Positions 11,980 through 24,042 of a stretch of DNA of 64,000 nucleotides are shown in pieces. Origin of the DNA: Cryptomeria japonica (taxonomy: Eukaryota > Streptophyta > Pinopsida > Cupressales > Cupressaceae); assembly GCF_030272615.1 (NCBI RefSeq), contig NC_081406.1, positions 463,600,072 through 463,664,071 of the forward strand. The letters run 5' to 3'. A model generated the notes under the pieces. The model was not told where the DNA came from, made no database searches, and saw only the letters and a list, made by a program, of their open reading frames with translations. Positions within the stretch are counted from its first letter, which is position 1; each line of letters starts with the position of its first letter. A program made the translations under genes and the position numbers.

Positions 11980-12175
11980 TGTACCAGTTCTCATAACCAC
12001 ATGTCGGTTCACCTTGAACAAACACACCGCTTCACTTTGGCACATATACTGGTTCACAATGTTATACCGGTTCTCACATATATCAGTTCTTGGTAACATA
12101 TCGGTTCTCTCTTCTTCAGTATATTGACATTAATGACAACATACAATGTCATCATGTTCTCATACCGGTTCACAT
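11980..12175 (+). repeat. ACCGGTTC-type repeats in the U3 part of S1
   Basis: Seven variants of TACCGGTTCWCA lie near 11980, 12003, 12046, 12063, 12083, 12100 and 12163. Differences are mostly CG to TG or CA. They fall in the upstream (promoter) part of this inverted LTR. Confidence 0.6.
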
Positions 12176-12185
12176 AATGCCAACA

Positions 12186-14180
12186 ACAAAGATAAGATGA
12201 CATTTTTCTTTGACAAGAAAATTTTGTTTAAGCTATCAAATACTTGGTTAATTTGTGGGTTATTTATTCATATCAGGTTCCTACAACATTGTTTATGTAT
12301 CTTCTGTGAATTATTTTGATGAAGTACTGGGGCATGTCTTAATGGTGTCTACGTGGGAAGTTTACTAAGCTACGTGATCTTATGTGAAATACAATCATAG
12401 ATCACTGTGGCTTGCTGACTACAGCATATACCTCGACCATATGAGCATGAACCATTATCGAGGATCCATATTCTCTATTCATTATATATGTTGTTTTCTT
12501 ACACGTACGATGCTCCATCCTTGGTTCCTAGTGCCTCATCCAAACTCAATAATGGTTTATCTCTAATTACGGTATGAACTTGTCTTAGGATATGATCAGC
12601 AAAAAGATCAAGGAGGATGTTCCAAGTCATGCATGAAAGGAGATAATCCTTGTCTGTTCCACAAGCAATAGTCAAGTCAACTTGATCCGTTATATTAAGT
12701 TGCTTGTATTAACTTCCTATATCAAAATCCATGTAAAGCATACTCAGGTCATCTTGAATCATTATGTCAAGTTGCTTGTATTTTCTTACATTTTAAAAGC
12801 TCAATGATGAAAATGAAGCACTATGGATCGTCATTCCATCTCATCTGTTTATATTGCATTTCATTCCATATCGCCCATCCTTTTACTCATTCCTTATTCA
12901 TATACATTGTTTTGTATTCAAGTGTAAATAAAGTTAATGGGAGCAGTTATGTGAAAATTGAGTTGGTCTTGGATACAATCGCGACAGAGTACTATGATAC
13001 ATCATCAATGCATCATGCAAAGTCTAAACAAACTTGCATTCATCTATCATGATCATATCATCATCATTACATTTAGTTTCATTTAGTACATTTCATATCA
13101 TTTAGTTGCATTAAACTATATATAGTTCATTATCATTTGTTGATGTTAGTCTTATTATATCATTTCATCATCGCATAATCATGACATTTAGATTCATTCA
13201 TATGATATAAATGTCCTTGATTGTATTAGCTATTACTATTCATTCATTTAATATCATTTACAACTCATCATTTATTATCATTTAAACTTATTTACCATAC
13301 ATTTGTTTCGATTCCCATAGTTGCATACATTTATTTATCTATCGATTAGTTAAGTGCATTCATTATATTCATTTAGTATATACTTATACTCATTCATTTC
13401 ATTTCATTTAGGATTCCTTACAAAAATGCATTCATTCTACTTTTTAATTGCATTAAGGTACAGTTACCCATGAGTTGCATTATCATTATCACTTCATCAT
13501 ATTTTTTTCACCATTTAGACTCATAAACCAAACCATTTGTTTCCACATAGGTTAATACATTATCCATACATGTTCATTTAGAAATCATCATTTTAACATT
13601 TGTACTTTACATTTGTTACATTCATCTAACCAGCATCTAGATGCATTTACATATATAAATAATTCATTTACTACATTAATCCTAACATCATTGCATATCA
13701 TTATCTCATTGTCTCATCAAACACAAAAATCCAAAAATCCATCATAATCATCATTTTATTATGCATACATAATCATCATGGCATTACATACATAAGGCAT
13801 TACATCACCAACACATCATGCACACATATATAAACCTGCATATACATCATTAGCATCACATTCATAAAACATGCATATAGACATCATGTAGGCATAAATC
13901 ATCATACAAACATGCATATAGGACTCATCTCATAAACACATACATAAAGCAAGTACAACTATTCTATCTAAGCATAAAATCATAAAATCATCATCCTGCA
14001 TAAGCATCCATACATGTCACCAAAATACATATCATCACAAAAATATGGGATCTCCTCATATATAATATCATATCACCACAAATATACATGTATCAAAGTA
14101 CAATGATGTCCAAAATATCGGCTACCAAGAGCCATCCAAGACATAGTCCAAAATAACAATAATAAAATACATGCATACAA
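12186..14180 (+). other. E1 3' spacer, part 2, AT-rich
   Basis: No gene seen. From about 12640 to 12790 two copies of an ACTCAGGTCATC or similar block followed by TTGCTTGTAT resemble E2 near 56000-56120, so this is E1 spacer resumed after S1. From about 13050 to 14100 the sequence is a degenerate mix of CATTTA and ATCATC words, without a fixed period. Confidence 0.55.
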
Positions 14181-14189
14181 AATGCTCTC

Positions 14190-16074
14190 TCAGATGCCAC
14201 TCTGACCAGATGTTGCACCACCATCACCACCTGCTCCCCCACTAGTCCCCGCCCCACCTGATCTATCTCTTTGTGGAGGACCCATCACACCACCACTGCT
14301 CTGCATCCTCTGAGACCACTCTGATCTCGCTTGCCACATTTGTGAATAGCTAAGTACTCGCTGACTAGCTGGCACCGCCTGCTCATATAACCCCCTCCAA
14401 TGATCTATCTCCTCTTGTGCTCGTTGCATCTCCCTCATCATATCCCTAGTAGGACCTTGTGCTCCTACTCCTGCTCCCACCTATACTCTCTCCTGCAATG
14501 CCGCAAATCTCTCCATGGCCTCATCCCTCTCCCGCAACACCACATTAAGCTCTGACTCTCTTGCAAATAGCTACATATCTATAGCTGCCACCTCTGCCTC
14601 CAAATCCTCTACGTGAGTCTGCAAATATCCTATCATATGATCCCATAGATCTCCACCTGTAGCTCCCCCCCCCCATATCCATAGGTGCCTCCCTGCATCA
14701 AAGGTCTATGAGATAGCTGCAATGGCTGCCCATCTCTCCCTCTCCACTGTAATCACCCACCACCTCCCCCCCCACCTCTGAATCTGCCACCTCCTCCAAA
14801 CCCACCACCCCCTCCTCCTCCTCCTCCATCCCCACCACCACCATCTCCACCAACACCATCCCCTCTCCCTCATCCACCTACTAATCTATGACCTCCTCTC
14901 CTCCTCCATCTGTCTCCCCTCTCCTCCTCAACATCTGGAATTAGCTCTGCCGGATATGATATCCGAGGAATCGGATGTGTCGTGATGTACTACATATACT
15001 CCTCTGACACCTTAGCATCTACTACCTCGGCCTCATCTGCCATGGTCTCACCTACAATGTGCAGAACTCTACCAATGCCTAATTATAGGGTAACACTGGT
15101 CCCCACAAGTACCTCTTTCATACCACCCGTGCATACTCTCTCGAACCACTAGGTAACTCCTGTCGCTGCCCAAACTATCTCAACACTCTGCCTGGCAACT
15201 GTCTCTCCACATTGTAGGTTGTCCTACCAATGACGAATCGAGTCATAAAAACATATGGCAATGCCTCCACATCATCCTCTCAAGGCTCACACTCAATATA
15301 CAACCTCCAGATCACTGTATCCAAGTCATCCAGTGCCTGTCGCCACCACTCTAGCTTCCCCAGGTGGGGCTGACTCATCATACCACCATACATATATACA
15401 TATGGTTGATCCACTACTCGGAATCTTAGACTGACTGGTTGGGTAACCGGTAAGTGCTCCCAGGCCCATATATGTAGCAGCGTGATCCCTACTCCCAATG
15501 AGCTCACTCCTCAGTATGCTACCTCATGCAACTCTCGATATAAGTGTGATAGCACGCACGGTCCCCATGAAAATCGGGTCCCCTCTATAATCATCTGCTC
15601 AATCACTTAACCCCAACCAATGACTAGTCCATGTGATCGTATATCCGATAGCAGTCCCCCAAAAATCCTTGATAGCACTGCTGGTAATGGCTCATACAAT
15701 GTAGCTATGTCCTCCTAGGCTATCGATCCATCATCAATATAGACATCCTCCTTAAAAAATCGCTTCACTGCTAGGGTCCCCCACACTCGGTCATAGCTCA
15801 CCATCTCTCCTCGGATGGGAATGTGCAGGATGTGCCATACATCCTCCAGAGTCACTGTCATCTCTCTCTGCGCTAAGTGAAATGAGCATGTCTCACTATG
15901 CCATCACTCTGTCAATGCTATGATCAACCCGCGATTCATCTGAATCATGGGCATATACATGACGTCATATAGGCCGGTTGCTGCAATATAATCCACCTCG
16001 GCCTCGGTCAAATGATCGTGCAACACCTGTGTGGAGGGATGTCTCTCACACATCTGTAAGATGCGTAGATCCTC
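14190..16074 (-). pseudogene. E1 antisense ORF with plant mobile domain, broken
   Basis: Read on the minus strand from about 16074 downwards. FHLAQREMTVTLEDVWHILH near 15830-15890 and LLHIWAWEHLPVTQP near 15430-15480 are typical of the plant mobile domain (aminotransferase-like, transposon-related). YVYMYGGMM and WWRQALDDLDTVIWRLYIE follow near 15300-15400. The C-terminus (14190-14480) is Gly-rich after a short helical segment (MMREMQRAQEEIDHWRGLYE). Stops near 15900, 15719, 15610, 15514 and 15280 and further stops in 14480-15280 break it. E2 has the equivalent at 56600-58585. Antisense extra ORFs are known from some Tat relatives such as maize Grande. Confidence 0.78.
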
Positions 16075-16356
16075 CTACACACGTGCATTAACCATCATCA
16101 TTAATTGTTTTGTTTCAAACTTTCTTAAGTTTAAACCTAGACTATCAACAGATACTTTGATCAAGTATCTTCGAGTCTCAACAGGTAAGCAATCATGGCA
16201 CAGCTAGACTTAAACATGCATTTATCCTAATGACCTAAGTTTCATCAGGGCTGCTATGGTTCAAAACAACTTTCACCTCAAATCTCCATCCATACATCAT
16301 TGGCATCCAGAGATTCTTGTTCATACACACTAGGGCATTTTATTTTTCCTAACAAA

Positions 16357-16722
16357 AGTGCTATTCTGCATTCTACAGTGCTACAAGATTGACCAAAGTG
16401 CTAACTCAACTATCCACTAGTGCTAAAACATCAATAGCACTATACTAACTATACCATAGTGCCACATCACCTCAACAATGCTATTTCAACTACTCAATAG
16501 CGCTAACAAATAAAAAGCATTATTCTCACTACACACAAGCGCTACCTTGGAACAAAAGCGCTCAATTGACGAAGCAATAGCGCTAAGAACCCAACAGCGC
16601 TAAAATAACTATACAATAGTGCAACTATTGACAAAAGTGCTAAAACTGTTATACAATAGCGCTATAGCGGCACAATAGTGCTAATTTAGTTGGCAACAAC
16701 GCTAAAACACAGTTTTAGCGCT
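16357..16722 (-). repeat. E1 3' array of about 20-bp AGYGCT units, inverted relative to the leader array
   Basis: Nineteen units of AGCGCT, AGTGCT or decayed forms start at 16357, 16378, 16397, 16419, 16436, 16458, 16477, 16499, 16516, 16538, 16557, 16579, 16596, 16618, 16636, 16658, 16677, 16699 and 16717. Steps alternate about 22 and 17-19, so the unit may be a dimer of about 40 bases. The array lies between the antisense ORF and the 3' LTR, upstream of the antisense ORF. Confidence 0.85.
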
Positions 16723-17271
16723 ATTGTCTTGACTCAACTTGGATCTAGCTAAAAACATATAAAAAATGCACAAAAATAAAAAATTCAAATTCACATACTG
16801 CTAGTTCGTAGTCGTCTGGCCACTAGAATCAACAGACTCACTCTAATTGGTGCTCTGATATGGGAATCAGCATCCTGACTACTCCTTGCTCCTCCAAAAA
16901 GTCACTATCAGAGCTAAAATTTCACTATGGACGCAAATGCAAATGAGCCTATTTTCACCCCTTTCTCCCCATATAAACCATTCAGCATAACCCTAATTTT
17001 CCCCTACTCACCGTCGTGGTCCCCGTGAACTTCCTGAGCCTCCCATTTCTCCATTTTATCTTCGTTTTCTTGTATTTTTCACTAGTATTGCTAACTTCTT
17101 CTCTTCTACCACCCTGCCAATTTTCATTCTTTTTTAAGAGATCACCCGATTTTTTGAAATTTTTCGGCCAATCTCTCAAGGGCGAATACCACCCATTAAA
17201 TTAATATTTTATGGGGCATATTTCTTCACACCTATTTCTCTTTCTTTGAAACAATGCGGTAAACCGCACCG
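16723..17271 (+). other. E1 region between array and polypurine tract
   Basis: No gene recognised. On the minus strand a possible splice donor (CA then GTATGT) lies at 16793-16798. C and T-rich stretches fill 17000-17120. A short palindrome, TGCGGTAAACCGCA, lies just before the polypurine tract. Confidence 0.4.
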
Positions 17272-17288
17272 TCTCAAAGAGGAGCAAA
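17272..17288 (+). promoter_or_regulatory. E1 polypurine tract
   Basis: TCTCAAAGAGGAGCAAA immediately precedes the LTR start TGTAGTCAC. E2 has the near-identical CAAAGAGGGGCAAAA before TGTAGACG at 60090. It would prime plus-strand DNA synthesis. Confidence 0.8.
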
Positions 17289-19006
17289 TGTAGTCACATA
17301 AATCTGTCCATTTTAATTAAATACATATTTGTTATTTATTTGATTAAAAATTCACTAGACATGAGTTAAATAAATTAATATTTAATTAATTCATCTTCAA
17401 ACATTCTCCTATTAATTAAATAAATTATTCAATTTATTTTAATTAATTCATTAAACCAAATTCACAATCAATTAAATAAATAAATCATATTTATTTCATT
17501 TAACCCATTTTCATCTTTTAAATAAATTATGTAAAACATTTATTTAAATCATTTATCCCCCCCCACCTGCATTTTCCTACAAATGCAAGTTGCAACCACA
17601 AAATTGAAATAAATGAATTTTTATTTTAATAAAATCCTATTTTCCCTCACCCACCAAACCCACTTGCATTCCTAAAACCCCCTTCTAGATTCTTCTAAAC
17701 CCTTCCTAATTAACCTAATCCATCCCCTAATTATTGTCACATTCCTAAGCAACTTGGAGTCACTTCTCAAAGACTTCAAAGTCTTTGAAAAGCATTTAAT
17801 GCTTTGTGTGTTCAACAATTTAACCTCTAAAATTCTTCTAAACCACTTATGGCTCTTACATGACCATTTATGGTTAACCCCTAACTCAACCCTCATATGA
17901 CTCATGTGTCTCCTCAAGTATTTATTGCTTTGACCATGGTTATCCCTTTTACCTTTGCACAAGAGTTTATCCATTGGATAAAAGCTTTATTTTTGAATAA
18001 AGAATTTATTCAGTCAACCCACCCTTGACCTTAACTCCCAAGTTAACTCTCAAGTCATGTCAAGCATTTAATGATTATTCCCTCTCCTCTCAACCTATCT
18101 CATATTGACACTTGTCATCCTGGGATTGGATTGAAAGTCCTCACATGGATTGAATATCATTCAATCCTGACTCTTGTTGAGATTACTCAATCTCAGCCAT
18201 CCATTGCTCCATTTTTTCTATAAATAGAGCTCATTTCTTCATAATCCAGATCCTAAAAACTTGTATGCATTTAATCTATAGGCATTTCTAGAGAGCATTT
18301 AGCATCATATTCACTCTTTTGGTTTAAAATCAATTAGTTAATTAGATAAATCTCTCATTTCAACTATTATTCACACTTGCATAGCATAGTCAAAACATTT
18401 CAATCTTGAACCTCCATAAGCATCCATAGTACAAAAAGTTGTTGAGAGCTACACTAATTTGGAACTTGGAGAGGAGAGGAACAAAGGAGATGGAGGTAAG
18501 AGCATGTTAGAAGACATTTGGAGATGCCTTGTGACATTTGTTTCCCTATTTAAATACTTTAGCATGTTTTTAGTGTCTCTTTTGATATACTTGCTTAGAT
18601 TAGTTTTTGGTTGAATAACACTAACCTTTGATCCTTGTTTCTTGTTGCTTTTGTGTGTTATACGACCACAGGCTTTAGTCTAACCATTGTGTATTTTGTA
18701 GAGCATCAGTTTGCATAGACAAATCAACCCTCTTTGGCATGTGAAAAGTTAGGAGGACTAGAGCAACGAGTGCTCTGGTCCCAACATTTTTGGATCTTTT
18801 TCAAGGATTAGATCTGAATCTGCATATATATCTACTGGCAAAAGAGGTCAAAACAAATTCACACTCTTGTAAATCCAATAAGTATTTAGTTTTTATGATT
18901 TCTGATTTGCGTCTAAATCTATTGGATTCCACCTTCTTTTGAATGTAATGACAAATTATGGGTTTCATACATCAAATGGTGAAACCCCTAATTTTTCAAC
19001 AGTACA
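17289..19006 (+). repeat. LTR block joining E1 and E3, possibly chimeric
   Basis: The left part (17289 to about 18400) starts TGTAG after the E1 polypurine tract and matches the E2 LTR in its AATTAAAT-rich U3, a GACCATGGTTATCCCTTTWA block and a TATA box. The right part (about 18710-19006) matches instead the E3 3' LTR (29310-29705), including GACAAATCAACCCTCTTTGG, and ends AGTACA at 19006. I find no terminal pair inside 18400-18710. Either E3 lost the 5' part of its LTR by deletion next to the E1 LTR, or the LTR is a recombinant. Confidence 0.65.
18219..18226 (+). promoter_or_regulatory. TATA box of the E1 3' LTR
   Basis: CTATAAATAGAGCTC is shared word for word with both E2 LTRs (44286 and 61041), within otherwise diverged surroundings, which suggests selection on the core promoter while the families were active. 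Confidence 0.7.
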
Positions 19007-19767
19007 TTTTGGTAAATCCAACTCTTTACACTTATTCTGATTTATGTTCTTAGATCTGAGTGTTTATGCAATTCAAAATTCAAGGTTTCATTTACAAGTT
19101 TGATTTCCTTGCAAATTTTAAAAATTTAGAGCTTAATTTCACTAAACACTAATTTTTAAATTCAAAATTGAGCTTGAAAATTTCTTAATTTGGATTTGAT
19201 TATTTCAAATATGAGTGTTTTTTTAGTTTCAAAATTCAAATTTTCACTCGCAAGTTTAATTTCAAATTTAAATTTTAAAATTAAGTGGTTAATTTCAAAA
19301 ACCCTAATTTTTAAAATTGAGCTTGTGGGTTGGTTAAATTTTGAATTTATAATTTTAGAGCTACCTCAAATTCAAAATTGCAATCTTGGATCAAATTTCA
19401 AATTTAAACTCTAAACTTAAGGGGTTAATTAAAAGAGCCCTAATTTTTAAATTTAAGTTAACCTTGTGGGTTGTTCAATTTTGGATTAATCATTTCAATT
19501 TCAACCTTAAATCGAATGTTAAATTTAAATTTTAAAATTAAGAGGTTCTTTTCATAAGGCCCTAATTCTTAAATTTTAAATTTATTGGTAGATTACATAA
19601 TTTTTCACAATTATTCTTTATCTTTCAATCAATTTGCTTATTTAATTGGATAATCCTTTTTCTAAAATTTTGCATTATTCAATTATTTTGCAAGTTTCAA
19701 AATTCAAAATTCAAATTTCATATTTCAAATCTCACATTTCAAACTTTCAATTTCCCTCACTTAGTGC
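19007..19767 (+). other. E3 leader
   Basis: No gene. It is made of short, repeated A/T words such as TTCAAAATT and AAATTTAAATTTTAAAATTA, recurring about every 90-120 bases together with CCCTAATTTTTAAA. The E4 leader (31405-32560) is built the same way. Sequence after the LTR (TTTTGGTAAATCC) holds the presumed primer site; I cannot name the tRNA. Confidence 0.55.
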
Positions 19768-21570
19768 ATGATTTTTACTACTATTAGTCCAACCTATAAT
19801 ATCCCTATGAGAAGAAGTTGTAGAATTAAGGCTACCCAAAGTTTAATTACCAAGGTGATGGAGCCTAATTTGGATAACTTGTTCCATGAGGATATTGGTG
19901 GTTCCGAAACCAATTCTACAAATAATGTCATTTATCCTCATTCTTTACATAATTCTCATGATGTGGATGTATCACTAACTAGGGTATTTGTTGACCAATT
20001 GGCGATGATTGACAATAAATTTGAAAATCTTCAACAGTGGACGAGTCAACAATACTTGGAAAGTGAGTCTCTACTACTAATTGAAGGATTAAAAAGAATG
20101 GTTCAAAGTGATAAACTTGATGTTGATATCTTGTGTCATATTGCTCATATTGTTGATTCTAATATTATGTCTATGAAGAGTTGTGTTGAAGTCCTTAGTT
20201 ATACACAAGCTCCTAGTCACTTGAGTTAATCATTCCATTCCTTTGACTACCCCTACGACTAGTGTTCCCACCTTTACATCAAATAGCATGGCCACCTATA
20301 CACAAAATGTTATACCTGCAAATGTTAGTCACGGGGGAAAGACCTCTAATCATAATTCCTTCATACCTCCTCTTATGAGTCTTCCATTTGTTACCCAATC
20401 ATCTCACATACCTACCTATCATAGTGTCCCACCTCCTTATTCTCAACCCCCACCTACATATAGCAATATCCCTCCTTATTCTCAAGCTCCTCCTTCCCAA
20501 TCCAAAATGAACCATCAATAGTCTATCCCAAACCATTTCTTCCTTGCAACAACAAATAGCTTCTATGAATCAATCTAAGTATAATGTGCCCACATTTGAT
20601 GTAGCAAGCCCATTATCCAATGACATTGTTCGTGTTGTCCCTCCTAAACATGTTTAAGTTCCTCAATTGGAGCTTTATAATGGAAAAGGTGATCCTTTGA
20701 CTCATGTTACAACATTTCAAACTTTGTGTAGTGACTTTTCTCATGACCAAAGATTGTTGGCTAAATTGTTTACTAGAACGCTAAGGGATAAAGCATTGCA
20801 ATGATATTGTTCTTTGCCTTCTTATTCTATTACTTCTTTTCAACAATTGGCTAATAATTTTATTCAACAATTTCACAATAATATTGGTCCTAAGATTACT
20901 TTGACTGATTTGATGCATTGCAAGGTGACTGATTTTATTGGTAGATATAAGCATTTTATTCTCAAATTTCTTTTCTTGTTCCTGATCAAGATATTCAGAG
21001 AATTTTCATTTCTATTTTAGAAAAAGATATTACGGATAAACTTCTCTTTTTTGAGTTTACTTTGTTTATGCAGATGTGCACAATACTTCACAATTATCAC
21101 CTTACTGTGGGTCAATTGGAACAATCGTGTTCAATTTCTCTGAATGATAAAAGTGAAAATCTTCAACAACCTTATGCAAAGTTAAAATTTATTAATGGAT
21201 TCATCAAGTTCAATGACAACAACAACACTCAAGTAGCAGCTTCAACAACAAGTGTGCCTCCTTTGTCCAAATACTTTAGAAAAGAATTCACTCCTCTTAA
21301 TGAATATTTTCACAATATTATGACACAATTCTTACAAAGGAATGTGTTGAAAATTCCCCCTATTAAACCAATTGATACATCTAAGCCTTTGTCACATGCC
21401 TTTGATTCCAAATATTTTTCCCAATACCAACATCAACCCGATCATGACACTAAAAAGTGTTATTCCTTGAGAAGTAAGATTCATGACTTGATTTTTGACA
21501 ATACCATATCTGTGACTGGTGTGAATGATAAAGGAAACAAATCTGTAGCTCCTCCCAATCAAAATATTTA
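19768..21570 (+). pseudogene. gag: E3 gag, broken
   Basis: Starts at 19768. The N-terminal part (153 codons) holds SCRIKATQSL, SLTRVFVDQLAMIDNKFENL (E4 has a close match) and SNIMSMKSC. A frame change follows, with a Pro/Ser/Tyr-rich linker (20243-20521). The capsid core has LYNGKGDPLTHVTTFQTL (near 20670-20725), FTRTLRDKAL and FIQQFHNNIG. The C-terminal part (21062-21571) ends in DHDTKKCYSLRSKIHDLI, a degenerate knuckle. At least four stops or shifts interrupt it. Assigned to Ty3/Gypsy by its capsid pattern, with no pol to confirm. Confidence 0.75.
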
Positions 21571-21874
21571 AATTTTCACTGATCCTTTACCTTCCCATTC
21601 CACTAATGTGATTGAGACTGATTGTCTTGCCTTCTCTCCCAATGATCTTGGCCTTGATTCTAATAATGCAGTGAACCTTATTGATAAAAATGAGCCTCCT
21701 AAGGAATTATGTATTCCATTTGATCCTGGTAAGATTAGTGATGTACTTGATGACCCATTATATATCACTACGAGAATAAAAGGCATACCCTCTTGTGGGG
21801 TTCTTATTGCTCTGACTTGTATGGTTAATGTGATAACTAAATAATTTCAGTATACTTACGATTAAATCAAGTGA
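21571..21874 (+). pseudogene. E3 protease-like region, left part (split by S2)
   Basis: GIPSCGVLIALTCMVNVITK (21782-21841) resembles the active-site segment of retrotransposon proteases (VLID then small residues, then NVIT), with Ala in place of the catalytic Asp. The reading continues at 26393 beyond S2. Enzyme activity is not expected. Confidence 0.55.
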
Positions 21875-23693
21875 CATTTTGTAATGCCCATACCCTAGTC
21901 GGACTTGTAAAACCCATTTGATCTTGGTTGACTTCCTCTGTGGCATTCTTGAATGGTAGGTTAACCGTGATGCAATGTGTAGTTTAGATAATATAAATAA
22001 TTGTGCATACTTATTATTGTGCTCTTGCATCGATTCTTGTGTAAATGTAATTGTTTCCTAACTCTTGTGATAAATCTTGAGCTAACGCCCTCATTGAATA
22101 TGTATATGTATATGTATGCTTGCATGAATTCATGGGTGCAGGAGATTGTAGGTACAACACTGCCTAGGGCGAGGTTCATCTTCTTTGGGATTTGCAGGGT
22201 TGAGTATACCTCCTTCATCCTTAGAATTTGGATTTGGTGGTCATAATACTCTCATCTTGCCTTAGCCATGGTCAAGAGAGCATCGTGTGTGGTTCGTGGG
22301 GCTTTCTTTTCATTGGGTTACATGTCGTGTGACTTGGTGGACTTCCTCAATTTGCGTGCCTTGTGCGGGGTAAGTGGAGTTTGTTATCCTAAGTATTTAA
22401 TTCAATTTAATGAGTAGATGTACGCATTAGTATTTAGAAATTTAAATAGGTAGCTTCTCTTAGATGAATAATCGTTAATTTAAAAAGAGATCGCTTTAGT
22501 TATAATTGTAGCAAGCTTAAAGCATTTAAATTGAAATAATGTGTTCATTTATGTATTAAAAGTTGAGGAATTAAAATAAATAGATTTCTTTCATAAGATT
22601 AGTCATTTATTAAAAAGGTCCTTTATTATGTTATAGCGAGTCAATTTAATAGTTAAATTTGATAATAATGAATTTAATGAAGTTATGCATTTTAGAAAGG
22701 AAAAATTTAAAGTCATTTGAGAAATAGAAATAAATTAATTCACATTCGCATTTTCGAAGAGAAAAGGGTAAATTTTATTATTTAAAGAAAATTATTCTTT
22801 TTACTTGTAAAGTTGATTTAGTATAAACGATTGATTTTTTTTTTGAAATTTAAATTAATAAAAAAAAAAACGCTTTACCCTAGTCAATAGTTTCGAAATA
22901 TAATGTAGGCCTAAATTAGAATCAAGAAATTAGAATTAAAATTAAACAAGAATTAGAAAAGCAAATAAGATGTATTGAATAGTGGGAAGAATGATTTCCA
23001 TTTTGGATTTTCTTTTATTCAAAAATAAATAAATGCCTAAATTCGAAATTGAGAATTAGGTCAAAAATAGGGTTTCTCATTTTAACCTAGTTTGGAAATG
23101 TTTTTGGGGGTTCTTTCTTGGGAGTTTTTTTTTGGGGAAAAATGGGAGATTGGCTTGGAGTGGCAAGTGGAGCTCTTCGTCAAAAATCTCTTCCCGGAAT
23201 GCGTTTGGAGGTAGGATTCCAATCTACCCTTTTGTTTGTTGTTATGTCCTCCATGAAATGCTGGAAAAATAGGAAGGAATATTACCCATGAGAGTTCTTA
23301 AGATTTAGTTTTCAGTTTTGTTGAAGGCTTGCTTGTTCTTGGTTTAAGATTGACCATGGTTTCTTGGGCTTTTTGGAAAGAAGAAAAAAAAAAATCTTCC
23401 TCAAATCTATTGCTTAAATAATCTGAAAAATATTTGTGGCTGTGAAAAAAAAAAAAAGGGGGGTATGAGGATTTATGTGAGTTAGTTATTTCATTTTGTG
23501 TTTATTTAATTAAAAAAAAAAGTAAAATTTGGTTTGAGACGAAACTAGACTGAGTAGAAAAATTTATAAAAAAAAAATAAAAAATAAAAAAAAATAATAA
23601 TATGTATTTTGGGTTAGGGTTTGGCGGGCGGAGGAGCCGAAACTCGGCTCGCGCCACCGCCCCCTCCCCCATTTTCTCCCCTTCCCTGTGGCT

Positions 23694-23821
23694 CCACAGG
23701 GAAACCCTATGACCACTATGGCCACAGGGAATCCCTACGTCCACTGTGGCCACAGGGTAAAACCTGCAACCACAGTGGCCGCAGGGAAACCCTGCATGCA
23801 CAGTGGCAGTAGGGGAATCCT
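23694..23821 (+). repeat. 28-bp tandem repeat in the GC-rich part of S2
   Basis: Units starting CCACAGGG (or decayed forms) lie at 23694, 23722, 23750, 23779 and 23807, that is 28-29 bases apart. They sit in a GC-rich island (about 23620-23900) that contrasts sharply with the AT-rich remainder of S2. Confidence 0.8.
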
Positions 23822-23954
23822 TGTGCCACCGCCGGGCTGCGAGGGAGCTGCGGGATCCCCGCCTCTTCCATGTTGGAAGGTGGGCCTCGCAGTGCCCCTC
23901 CCTTTTATTATTATTTTAAGTTTTTCATTTTATTTTAGTTTTAATTTTTTTATT

Positions 23955-23957
<3 letters not shown>

Positions 23958-24038
<81 letters not shown>
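23958..24038. repeat. (TA)n microsatellite
   Basis: About 40 uninterrupted TA units inside S2. The open frames crossing it on both strands are artefacts. Confidence 0.98.

Positions 24039-24042
<4 letters not shown>

Larger units (their letters stand above)
10690..12185 (-). mobile_element. S1: solo LTR of the E6 Copia-type family, inverted
   Basis: Read on the minus strand it starts TGTTGGCATT (plus AATGCCAACA ending at 12185) and ends GTTATCA (plus TGATAAC at 10690). It is flanked by a perfect 5-bp duplication, ACAAA at 10685-10689 and 12186-12190. Its length (1496 bp) and the block with TTTTTCCCAGTTGG (minus strand, near 11070) match the E6 LTRs, as does the C-rich run near the right LTR end (plus strand GGGGGGGG, 10731-10738). 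There is no internal region, so it is the product of LTR-LTR recombination. Confidence 0.85.
1..18700 (+). mobile_element. E1: Ty3/Gypsy Tat-type LTR retrotransposon, 5' LTR outside the window
   Basis: The order leader, upstream ORF, gag, protease, G-patch, RT, RNase H, second RNase H, integrase, long spacer, antisense ORF, polypurine tract and 3' LTR is readable from left to right. The second RNase H between the Ty3-type RNase H and integrase places it in the Tat lineage. The 5' LTR and primer site precede base 1. The coding part spans at least two frames (gag to protease in frame 1, RT to integrase mainly in frame 3) and has over 20 internal stops, so it cannot be autonomous. Solo LTR S1 sits in the 3' spacer. 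The right end is unclear because the 3' LTR merges into E3 sequence near 18700. Confidence 0.88.
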
